DNA from: Maylandia zebra | Taxonomy: Eukaryota; Chordata; Actinopteri; Cichliformes; Cichlidae | DNA: 64,000 nt | NCBI RefSeq assembly: GCF_041146795.1 | Contig: NC_135182.1 | Coordinates: 3,434,501 to 3,498,500, forward strand | Direction of reading: 5' to 3' | In this document: piece by piece, positions 31,701-42,829 of the stretch | Layout: each line of letters starts with the position of its first letter | How positions within the stretch are numbered: the first letter of the stretch is position 1 | Position numbers and translations under genes: made by a program | The notes under the pieces: generated by a model | Database searches by the model: none | What the model was told of the DNA's origin: nothing | What the model saw: the letters and a program-made list of their open reading frames with translations, nothing else

Positions 31701-34700
31701 CACTGTCCCTGGTGTAATGTGGATGGCCTCAGCCAACAACACTGGCCCTGGTGAAATGTGGATGGTATTGGTCAGCACCACAGGCCCAGGTGTAATGTGA
31801 ATAGCCTTAGCCAACACCACTGGCCCTGGTGAATTGTGCATGATATTGGTCAGCACCACAGGCCCAGGTGTAATGTGGATGGCATCAGCAAGTAGCACAG
31901 GCCCAGATGTGGTGATGATGGCCTCACAGGAAGAACTGTCCCTGGTATAATATGTATGTCCTCATCCAACAGTACAGGCCCTGGTGTGGTGAAGATGGCC
32001 TCACCGGAAGCACAGGCCATGGTGTAATGTGGATGGCCTCAGACAGCAGCCAGGCCCTGGTCAAATGTGGATGGCCTCATCTACCAACACTGGCCCAGGT
32101 GAAATGTGAATGGTAATGGCCAGCACCAAAGATCTTGGTGTAATGTGGATGGCCTTAGCTAACACCACAGGCCCTGGTGTAATGTGGATGGCAACAACGA
32201 GTAGCACTGTCCCTGGTGTAATGTGGATGACCTCATCCAGCACCACACGCCCTGGTGTGGTGATGATGGCCTCAGCCAAAATCACTGTCCCTGTTGTTGG
32301 CCTCAGCCAACAACAGTGGCCCTGGTGAAATGTGGATGGTATTGGCCAGCACCACAGGCCCTGGTGTAATGTGGATGGCAACAATGAGTAGCACTGTCCC
32401 TGGTGTAATGTGGATGACCTCATCCAGCACCACACGCCCTGGTGTGGTGATGATGGCCTCAGCCAAAAGCACTGTCCCTGTTGTTGGCCTCAGCCAACAA
32501 CAGTGGCCCTGGTGAAATGTGGATGGTATTGGCCAGCACCACACGCCCTGGTGTGGTGATGATGGAATCACAAGAAGCACTGTCCCTGGTGTAATGTGGA
32601 TGGCCTCAGCCAACAACACTGGCCCTGGTGAAATGTGGATGGTTTCGGACAACACCACAGGCCCGGGTGTAATGTGGATGGCCTCTGCCACTAACACAGT
32701 GGTGTGGCGAAGATGGCCTCACAGGAAGCACTGTCCATGGTGTAATGTGTATGGCCTCAGTCAACAACAGTGGCCCTGGTGAAATGTGGATGGTATTGGC
32801 CAGCACCACAGGCCCTGGTGTAATGTGGATGGCCTCATCCAGCACCACACGCCCTGGTGTGGTGATGATGGCCTCACAGGAAGCACTGGTAGTGGTGTAA
32901 TGTGGATGGCCTCATCCAGCACCACACGCACTGGTGTGGTGATGATGGCCTCAGCCAAAATCACTGTCCCTGTTGTTGGCCTCAGCCAACAACAGTGGCC
33001 ATGGTGAAATGTGGATGGTATTGGCCAGCACCACAGGCCCTGGTGTGGTGATGATGGAATCACAGGAAGAACTGTCCCTGGTGTAATGTGGATGGCCTCA
33101 GCCAACAACACTGGCCCTGGTGAAATGTGGATGGTATTGGTCAGCACCACAGGCCCAGGTGTAATGTGGATGGTATCAGCAAGTAGCAGAGGCCCTGGTG
33201 TGGTGATGATGGCCTCACAGGAAGAACTGTCCCTGGTGTAATGTGGATGTCCGCATCCAACAGTACAGGCACTGCTGTGGTGAAGATGGCCTCACAGGAA
33301 GCACTGTCCCTGGTGTAAAGTGTATGGCCTCATCCAACAACACTGGCCCTGGTGAAATGTGGATGTTATTGGCCAGCACCACAGGCCCTGGTGTGGTGAT
33401 GAATGAATCAAAGGAAGCACTGGCAGTGGTGTAATGTGGATGGTCTCAGCCAACAACACTGCCCCTGGTGAAATGTGGATGGTATTGGCCAGCACCACAG
33501 GCCCTGGTGAAATGTGGATGGCCTCATCCAGCACCACACGCCCTGGTGTGGTGATGATGGCCTCACAGGAAGCACTGGTAGTGGTGTAATGTGGATGGCA
33601 TCAGCCAGTATCACAGGCCCCTGTGTTTTGTGGATGTCATCACGCAGAAACACAATCCCTGGTGAAATGTGGATGGCCTCATCCAGCACCACAGGCCCTG
33701 GTTTGGTGATGATTGCCACACACGAAGAACTGTACCTGGTGTAATATGGATGGCCTCATCCAACAGTACAGGCCCTGGTGTGGTGAAGATGGCCTCACCG
33801 GAAGCACAGGCCATGGTGTAATGTGGATGGCCTCAGACAGCAGCCAGGCCCTGGTCAAATGTGGATGGCCTCATCTACCAACACTGGCCCAGGTGAAATG
33901 TGAATGGTAATGGCCAGCACCAAAGATCTTGGTGTAATGTGGATGGCCTTAGCTAACACCACAGGCCCTGGTGTAATGTGGATGGCAACAACGAGTAGCA
34001 CTGTCCCTGGTGTAATGTGGATGACCTCATCCAGCACCACACGCCCTGGTGTGGTGATGATGGCCTCAGCCAAAAGCACTGTCGCTGGTGTTATGTGTAT
34101 GGCCTCAGCCAACAACAGTGGCCCTGGTGAAATGTGGATGGTATATGCCAGCACCACCGGCCCTGGTGTGGTGATGATGGAATCACAGGAAGCACTGTCC
34201 CTGGTGTAATGTGGATGGCCTCAGCCAACAACACTGGCCCTGGTGAAATGTGGATGGTATTGGTCAGCACCACAGGCCCAGATGTAGAGTGGATGGTATC
34301 AGCAAGTAGCACAGGCCCTGGTGTGGTGGAGATGGCCTCACAGGAAGCACTGTCCCTGGTGTAAAGTGTATGGCCTCAGCCAACAACACTGGCCCTGGTG
34401 AAATGTGGATGTTATTGGCCAGCACCACAGGCCCAGGTGTGGTGATGAATGAATCAAAGGAAGCACTGGCAATGGTGTAATGTGGATGGCCTCAGCCAAC
34501 AACACTGGCCCTGGTGAAATGTGGATGGTATTGGCCAGCACCACAGGCCCTGGTGTAATGTGGATGGCCTCATCCAGCACCAGACGCCCTGGTGTGGTGA
34601 TGATGGCCTCACAGGAAGCACTGGTAGTGGTGTAATGTGGATGGCATCAGCCAGTATCACAGGCCCCTGTGTTTTGTGGATGTCATCACGCAGAAACACA

Positions 34701-37700
34701 ATCCCTGGTGAAATTTGGATGGCCTCATCCAGCACCACAGGCCCTGGTTTGGTGATGATTGCCACACATGAAGAACTGTACCTGGTGTAATGTGGATGGC
34801 CTCATCCAACAGTACAGGCCCTGGTGTGGTGAAGATGGCCTCACAGGAAGCACTGTCCCTGGTGTAATGTGGATGGCCTCAGCAAACAACACTGGCCCTG
34901 GTGAAATGTCGGTGGTATTGGCCAGCACCACAGGCCCTGGTTTAATGGAGATGGCATCAGCCAGTAGCACAGGCCCTTGATTATTGTGAATGGCATCAGC
35001 CAGCAACACCACTGGCCCTTGTGAAATGTGGAAGGCTACCAGCACTGGCCCTTGTGTAATGTGCATGGTATCAGCCAGGACCACAGGCCCTGGTGTGGTG
35101 ATGATGGCCTCACAGGAAGCACTGTCCCAGGTGTAATTTGGATGGCCTCATCCAACAACACTGGCCCTGGTGAAATGTGAATGGTATTAGCCAGCACCAC
35201 AGGTCCTTGGGTAGTGTGGATGGCTAGCAGCACTGGCCCTTGTGTAATGTGGATGGTATCGGCCAGCACCACAGGCCCTGGTGTTGTGATGATGGCCTCA
35301 CAGGAAGCACTGTCCCTGGTGAAATTTGGATGGCCTCATCCAACAACACTGGCCCAGGTGAAATGTGGATGGTATTGGCCAGCACCACAGGCCTTGGTGT
35401 AATGTGAATGTCCTCAGCCATGACCACAGGCCCTGATGAAATGTAGTTGTCCTCAGCCATGACCACAGGCCCTGGTGAAATGTAAATGTCCTCAGCCAGT
35501 AGCACAGGTCCTGTTGTAATGTGGATGGCCTCATCTAACAACTCTGTCCCTGGTGAAATATGGATGGTATTGGTCAGCACCACACACCCTGGTGTAATGT
35601 GAATGGCCTTAGCCAACACCACTGGCCATGGTGAAATGTGCATGATATCGGTCAGCACAAGAGGCCCAGGTGTAATGTGGATGGCATCAACGAGCAGCAG
35701 AGGCCCTGGTGGGGTGAAGATGGCCACACAGCAATCACTGTCCCTCGTGTAATGTTGATGGTAGTAGCTGGCATCACAGGCCGTGATGTAATGTGGATCG
35801 CCTCAGCCAAAAGCACAGGCCGTTGTGTCGTGAAGATGGCCTCACAGGAGGCACTGTCCCTTGTGGAATAATGTGTAATGTGAATATCCTCAGCCAGTAG
35901 TAAACACCCTTGCGTTTTCTGGAACGCATCAGCCGGCAACACAATCCCTGGTGAAATGTGGATAGTATCATGGAGTAGCACAGGCCCTGGTGTAATGTGA
36001 ATGTCCTCAGCCAGAAGCACAGGCCCTTGTGTATTGTGGATCGCATCAGGAAGCAACACAATCCCTGGTGAAATGTGGTTGGTATCATCGAGTAGCACAG
36101 GCCCTGGTGTAATGTGGATGGCCTAGGCCAGCACCACAGGCCCTGATTTGGTGATGATGGCATCAAAGGAAGCACTGGCGGTGGTGTAATGTGGATGGCC
36201 TCAGCCAACAACACTGGCCCTGGTGAAATGTGGATGGTATTGGCCAGCACAACAGGCCTTGGTGTAATGTGGATGGCATCATCCAGCACCACAGGCCCTG
36301 GTGTGGTGATGATGGCCTGACAGGAAGCACTGTCCCTGGTGTAATGCGGATGGTATTGGCCAGCACAACAGGCCATGTTGTAATGTGAATGTCCTCAACC
36401 AACACCATTGGCCCTGGTGTAATTGGGATGGCATCAATGAATAGCACAGGCCCTTGTGTAATGTGGATGGTTTCGGCCTGCACCACCGGCCCTGGTTTAA
36501 TGTGGATGGCATCAACGAATAGCACAGGCCCTTGTGTAATGTGGATCACATCAGCCAGCAACACAGGCTTTGGTGAAATGAAGATGACCTCAGACAGCAG
36601 TGCAAGCCCTGCTGTCGTGAAGATGGCCTCAGAGGGAGCACTAGCTCTGGTGCAATGTGGAAGGCCTAAGCCAGCAATACAGGCCGTGGTGTGGTGATGA
36701 TAGCCTCACAGGCAGCACATGCCGTGGTATAATGTGGATGGCCTCATCTACCAACACTGGCCCAGGTGAAATGTGGATGGTAATGGCCAGCACCACAGAC
36801 CTTGGTGTAATGTGGATGGCCTTAGTCAACACCACTGGCCCTGATGTAATGTGGATGGTTTCAGCCAACAGCACAGTCCCTGGTGTGGTGAAGATGGCCT
36901 CACAGGAAGCACTGTCCCTGGTGTAATGTGGATGGCCTCAGCATACAACACTGGCCCCGGTGAAATGTCGGTGGTATCGACCAGCACCACAGGCCCTGGT
37001 GTAATGTAGATGGCATCAGCCAGTAGCACAGGCCCTTGAGTATTGTGAATGAGATCAGCCAGCAACACCACTGGCACTTGTGAAATGTGGATGGTTTCGG
37101 CCAGCAACACAGGCCCTTGGGTAATGTGGAAGGCTAGCAGCACTGGCCCTTGTGTAATGTGGATGGTATCAGCAAGCACCACAGGCCCTGGTGTGGTGAT
37201 GATGGCCTCAATGGAAACACTGTCCCTGGTGTAATTTGGATGGCCTCATCCAACAACACTGGCCCTGGTGAAATGTGGATGGTCGTAGCCTGCAACACAG
37301 GCCCTGGTGTAATGTGAATGTCCTCAGCCAAAACCACTGGCCCTGGTGTAATGTGGATGGTATTGGCCAGCACCACAGGCCCTGGTGTAATGTGAATGGC
37401 CTCATCAAACAACACTGGCCCTGGTGAAATGTTGATGGTATTGGCCAACACCACAGGCCCTGGCGTAATGTGAATGTCCTCAGCCAACACCACTGGCCCT
37501 GGTGTAATGGGGATGGCATCAGCCAGTAGCACAGGCCCTTGTGTAATATGGATGTTCTCAGCAAACAACACTGGCCTTGGTGAAATGTCGATGGTATTGG
37601 CCAGCACAACAGGCCCTGGTTTAATGTGGATGGCATCAACGAGTAGCACAGGCCCTTGTGTAATGTGGATCACATCAGCCAGCAACACAGGCTCTGGTGA

Positions 37701-40700
37701 AATGTGGATGGTCTCATCCAGCACCATAGGCCCTGGTGAAATATGGATGGTATTGGTCAGCACCACACACCCAGTGTAATGTGAATGGCTATACCCAACA
37801 CCACTTGATCTTGTGAAATGTTCATGATATCGTTCATCACCACAGGCCCAGGTGTAATGTGAATGTCCTCAGCCAACACCACTGGCCATGGTGTAATGTG
37901 GATGGCATCAGCCAGCAGCACAGGCCCTTGTGTATTGTGGATGGCATCAGCCAGTAGCACAGGCCCTGGTGTAATGTGGATGGCATCAACGAGCAGCAGA
38001 GGCCCTGGTCGGGTGAAGATGTCCTCACAGGAAGCACCGTCCCTGGTGTTATGTGGATGGTAGAAGCCAACAACATTTGCCCTGGTGAAATGTGGATGCA
38101 TCAACAAGCAGCAGAGGCCCTGGTTGGGTGAAGATGGCCTCACAGGAAGCACCGTCCCTGGTGTTATGTGGATGGTAGAAGCCAACAACATTTGCCCTGG
38201 TGAAATGTGGATGGTATTGGCCAGCACCAAAGTCCCTGGAGTAATGTGGATGGCCTCAGCCAACAGTACAGGCCGTGTTGTGTTGAAGATGGCCTCATAG
38301 GAAGCACTGTCTGTGATGTAAAGTGTATGGCCTATGCCAACAACAGTGGTCCTGGTGAAATGTGGATGGGATCAGCCACCAACACAGGCCCTGATGAAAT
38401 GTGGTTGGCCTCAACCATGACCACAGGCCCTGGTGAAATGTAAATGTCCTCAGCCAGTATCACAGGCCCTGTTGTAATGTGGATGGCCTCATCCAACAGT
38501 ACAGGCCCTTGTGTGGTGAAGATGGCCTCACAGGAAGCACTGTCCCTGGTGTAAAGTGTATGGCCTCAGCCAACAACAGTGGCCCTGGTGAAATGTGGAT
38601 GGTATTGGCCAACACCACAGGCCCTGGTGTGGTGATGAATGAATCAAAGGAAGCACTGGCAGTGGAGTAATATGGATGGCCTCAGCCAACAACACTGGCC
38701 CTGGAGAAATGTGGATGGTATAATCCAGCACCACAGGCCCTACTGTAGTGATGATGGCCTCACAGGAAGCACTGGTGTAATGTGGATGGCATCAGCCAGT
38801 ATCACAGGCCCCTGTGTTTTGTGGATGTGATGAGGCAGAAACACAAGCCCTGGTGAAATGTGGATGGCCTCAGCCAACAACACTGAGCCTGGAGAAATGT
38901 GGATGGTATTGGCCAGCACCAATGGCCCTGTTGTAATGTGGATGGCCTCATCTATCAACACTGTCCCTGAAGAAATATGGATGGTATTGGTCAGCACCAC
39001 AGGACCTGGTGTAATGTGGATGGCCTCATCCAACAGTACAGGCCCTGGTGTGGTGAAGATGTCCTCACAGGAAGCACTGTCCCTGGTGTAATGTCGATGT
39101 CCTCATCCAACAGTACAGGCCCTGGTGTGGTGAAGATGGCCTCACAGGAAGCACTGTCCCTGGTGTAAAGTGTATGGCCTCAGCCAACAACAGTGGCCCT
39201 GGTGAAATGTGGATGGTATTGGCCAGCACCACAGGCCCTTGTGTGGTGATGAATGAATCAAAGGAAGCACTGGCAGTGGAGTAATGTGGATGGCCTCAGC
39301 CAACAACACTGGCCCTGGAGAAATGTGGATGGTATAATCCAGCACCACAGGCCCTGCTGTAGTGTGATGGCCTCACAGGAAGCACTGGTAGTGGTGTAAT
39401 GTGGATGGCATCAGCCAGTATCACAGGCCCCTGTGTTTTGTGGATGTCATCACGCAGAAACACAATCCCTGGTGAAATGTGGATGGCCTCATCCAGCACC
39501 ACAGGCCCTGGTTTGGTGATGATTGCCACACACGAAGAACTGTACCTGGTGTAATGTGGATGGCCTCATCCAACAGTACAGGCCCTGGTGAAATGTGGAT
39601 GACATCGGCAAGGACCAATAGCCCCGATGTAATGTGGATGGTTTTAGCCAACAGCACAGTCCCTGTTGTGGTGAAGATGGCCTCACAGGAAGCACTGTCC
39701 CTGGTGTAATGTGGATGGCCTCAGCAAACAACACTGGCCCTGGTGAAATGTGGATGGTATTAGCCAGCACCACAGGCCCTGGTGTAATGTGAATGTCCTT
39801 AGCCAACACCCCTGGCCCTGGTGTAATGTGGATGGTATTGGCGAGCACCACAGGCCCTGGTGTAATGTGAATGGCCTCATCCAACAACACTGGCCCTGGT
39901 GAAATGTGGATGGTATTGGCCAACAACTCTGGCCCTGATGTAATGGGGATGGTGTCAGCCAGTAGCACAGGCCCTGGTGTAATGTGGATGGCCTCAGCAA
40001 ACAACAGTGGCCTTGGTGAAATGTCGATGGTATTGGCCAGCACCACAGGCCCTGGTTTAATGTGGATCACATCAGCCAGCAACACAGGCTCTGGTGAAAT
40101 GTAGATGACCTCAGACAGCAGCTCAAGCCCTGCTGTCGTGAAGTTGGCCTCAGAGGGAGCACTAGCCTTGGTGCAATGTGGATGGCCTAAACCAGCAATA
40201 CAGGCCCTGGTGTGGTGAAGATGGCCTCACAGGAAGCACTCTCCCTGGTGTAAAATGTATGGCCTCAGCCAACAACAGTGGCCCTGGTGATATGTGGATG
40301 GTATTGGCCAGCACCACAGGCCCTGGTGTAATGTGGATGGCCTTATCCAGCACCATAGGCCCTGGTGAAATATGGATGGTATTGGTCAGCACCAGAGGCC
40401 CTGGTGTAATGTGAATGTCTTCAGCCAGTAGCACAGGCCTTTGTGTATTGTGGATTGCATCAGACAGCAACACAAACCGTGGTGAAATGTGGATGGTATT
40501 GACCAGCACCACAGGCCCTGGTGTGGTTATGATGGCCTCACAGGAAGCACTGTCCCTGGTGTAATTTGGATGGCCTCATCCAACAACACTGGCCCTGGTG
40601 AAATATGGATGGTATTAGCCAGCACCACAGGCCCTGGTGTAATGTGAATATCCTTAGCCAACACCACTGGCCCTGGTGTAATGTGGATGGTATTGGCGAG

Positions 40701-41010
40701 CACCACAGGCCCTGGTGTAATGTGAATGGCCTCATCCAACTTCACTGGCCCTGGTGAAATGTGGATGGTATTGGCCAGCACCACAGGCCCTGGTTTAATG
40801 TGGATGGCATCAACTAGTAGCACAGGCCCTTGTGTAATGTGGATCACATCAGCCAGCAACACAGGCTCTGGTGAAATGTAGATGACCTCAGACAGTAGCT
40901 CAAGCCCTGCTGTCGTGAAGTTGGCCTCAGAGGGAGCACTAGCCTTGGTGTAATGTGGATGGCCTAAACCAGCAATAAAGGCCCTGGTGTGGTGACGATA
41001 GCCTCACAGG

Positions 41011-41040
41011 GAGCACATGCCGTGGCACAGGCATGTGCTC
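41011..41040. repeat. Perfect 11-bp hairpin
   Basis: GAGCACATGCC and GGCATGTGCTC are exact inverse copies with an 8-bp loop. Only the first arm (GAGCACATGCC) fits the array unit; the second begins an 80-bp non-array island. Confidence 0.9.
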
Positions 41041-41120
41041 CATGTTCTTATGTTTCAGGTACATTGGCCAGACGTGGCCGTCAAAAAGGCCAGGTGGGTC
41101 TGGTACCAGGTAGTTTCTTG
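41041..41120. other. Non-array island inside the 39-bp array
   Basis: About 80 bp (from CATGTTCTTATGTTTCAGGT to ACCAGGTAGTTTCTT) with no resemblance to the 39-bp unit. The array resumes at GGGCCCTGGTG. Origin unknown; see findings. Confidence 0.7.
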
Positions 41121-41398
41121 GGCCCTGGTGTAATGTGGATGGCCTCATCCAGCACCACAAGCCCTGGTGTGGTGATGATGGCCTCACAGGAAGCACTGGT
41201 AGTGGTGTAATGTGGATGGCATCAGCCAGTATCACAGGCCCCTGTGTTTTGTGGATGTCATCAGGTAGAAACACAAGCCCTGGTGAAATGTGGATGGTAT
41301 TCAAGGTTCAAGGTTCTTTATTTGTCACATGCATAGTTATACAAGTATAACACACAGTGAGATGTAGCCTGACACGCTCCTCGACATGTGCAAAAATT

Positions 41399-41423
41399 GG
41401 GGGGGGGGGGGGGGGGGGGGGGG
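41399..41423. repeat. poly(G) tract
   Basis: 25 consecutive G within the LINE 3' UTR. Confidence 0.95.
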
Positions 41424-41629
41424 TAGAGGAAGAACACATATACACACATATACACAGTATATACACTGGGTGAATGTGCAGTAGTAGCAGCAAGCAGGTG
41501 AATTCTGTACATTAATATGAATAGACATCTGACTATTTTACAGGATAGACAATATAAACATATTTAAAATTAAAGGAATTGAAATGTACATTGTGCCTTG
41601 GTTTAGAGTGTCTGGAAGAGAGTCCTGTC

Positions 41630-42100
41630 TCAGTCAATTATAGATGATGTGAGAGGGCGGGTGTGTGTGTTTAGGGCACGGATGGCTTGGGGATAGAAGC
41701 TCCTCTTGAGTCTCTCTGTCCTTGCCCGGAAGATGCGGAACCTTCTACCAGATTGCAGAAGTTGGAACAGTTTGTTGCCTGGATGGGACGGGTCCTTCAG
41801 TCTCTGCGCTGCTCTAGTCCGGCATCTCCTGGTGTAGGTGTCCTGAAGCGGGGGGAGAGCAATCCTGCAGCAGCGTTCTGCTGTACGGATCACTCTCTGG
41901 AGAGCTTTTTGGTCCTTCACACAGCTGTTCCCAAACCACGATGTCATGTTCTGTGTGAGGATGCTCTCCACAGCGCCTGTATAGAAAATCCTGAGGATCT
42001 TTGGAGAGACCCTGAACTTCCTCAGTTGTCGTAGGTGATACAGGCGCTGCCTAGCCTTTTTGGTCTGGACCAAAAAGGCAGCCCATGTCAGGTCTGAGGA
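41630..42100 (-). pseudogene. LINE reverse transcriptase C-terminal fragment
   Basis: Encodes KKARQRLYHLRQLRKFRVSP, ILRIFYTGAVESILTQNMTS, WFGNSCVKDQKALQRVIRTA, then FRARTERLKRSFYPQAIRAL, the region after the RT palm in CR1/L2-type LINEs. The catalytic palm and endonuclease are not present. The open frame runs on into the adjacent LTR up to 42148, which is not LINE sequence. Confidence 0.82.
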
Positions 42101-42818
42101 TGTCAAGGCTCGGCTGTGTGGCAGGCAGGAGGAGGACCCAAAATGCAAAACTCACACACACGGGGATGAACTCAAAAAGCAGCTTTATTGCTGACCAAAG
42201 ATAATAGGAGATACAAAACTAAACTGGGAAAAACTAACATAAAGCTCACCAGGAAACACGGGGGAATCACACACAGCATGAGGGACGACGTCACGCTGAA
42301 CAGAGGGAGACGCAGACAGAAATACACAGAGGGTTAACGAGGAAAGTGGGAACACACGGGGAACACAGGTGACACTGATAATCATAACGAGACAGGGCGG
42401 GGTGAACTGAACATGACATGTACGGGCGTGAGAGTCACAAGGTAAACAGGAAGTGCACAGAGGTTCAGACAGGAGGAGAGAGAGCACGGGGAAAACACAG
42501 ACATAACGGGCTGGGGAAACATGAAACAACCACAAAGGGAGACGAGGGCTCATAAATACATAGAGGGCACACAGGGGGAAGAGAGAGCACGGGGAGAACT
42601 TAGACATAATGGGCAGGGGAAGCATGGAATAAAACATAAGGAGAGACGAGGGCTCACAGATACACAGAGGGGCACACAGGGGGTAAAAGCCATGAAGGGA
42701 AAACACTTAGGGAACAACACAACAGGGCAACTCAGAAAACATGGCCTAAGCAAGGAACAAAATACAAACATACAAGGAAACTAAGAACACTGGGCCAACA
42801 TGGCCCAGGACCATGACA
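42101..42818 (-). repeat. 3' LTR
   Basis: 718 bp, TGTCATGGTCCTGGGCCATG on the minus strand to ...GCCTTGACA. The part 42257-42818 aligns without gaps to 45075-45636 with very few differences, but the R-U5 part (42101-42256) differs clearly from the 5' LTR. AATAAAGCTGC on the minus strand near 42180-42190 is the polyadenylation signal region. Confidence 0.88.
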
Positions 42819-42829
42819 GTACCCCCCCC

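Larger units (their letters stand above)
28722..41300. repeat. 39-bp tandem array (minisatellite), ~12.6 kb, ~320 units
   Basis: The basic unit is GGCCCTGGTGTAATGTGGAT followed by GGCCTCAGCCAACAACACT (39 bp). The main alternatives are GGTATTGGCCAGCACCACA, GGCCTCATCCAGCACCACA and a 38-bp type with TGTGGTGAAGATGGCCTCAC and AGGAAGCACT. Units are diverged and arranged in larger blocks. Because 39 = 3 x 13, both strands show 13-residue repeats (for example TGPGVMWMASAST on plus, VLLAEAIHITPGP on minus) in open frames up to about 210 codons. The 38-bp units and scattered stops break every frame, there is no start context or splice support, and I do not call a gene. The last unit is cut at 41300 by a LINE. 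Confidence 0.93.
41301..42100 (-). mobile_element. LINE 3' end (CR1/L2 group), 5'-truncated
   Basis: The minus-strand RT C-terminal coding sequence (to 41630) is followed by a 3' UTR with a C-homopolymer (G run on plus at 41399-41423). It ends with a short repeated tail (GAACCTTGAACCTTGAA on the minus strand) at 41301, where the 39-bp array begins. The 5' side is cut at 42100 by the LTR element. Confidence 0.8.

Noticed and set aside
28722..41300. Dozens of 60-210-codon open frames on both strands
   Set aside because: They are by-products of the 39-bp period. They overlap on opposite strands, begin at arbitrary repeat-derived Met codons and end at random unit variants. Kept only as a finding.
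41308..41528. Proline-rich minus-strand frames
   Set aside because: Translations of a 25-base G homopolymer inside a LINE 3' UTR.
42185..42771. Open frames inside the LTRs (repeated at 45036-45589)
   Set aside because: They lie wholly within LTR sequence, are present in both LTRs and match no domain.
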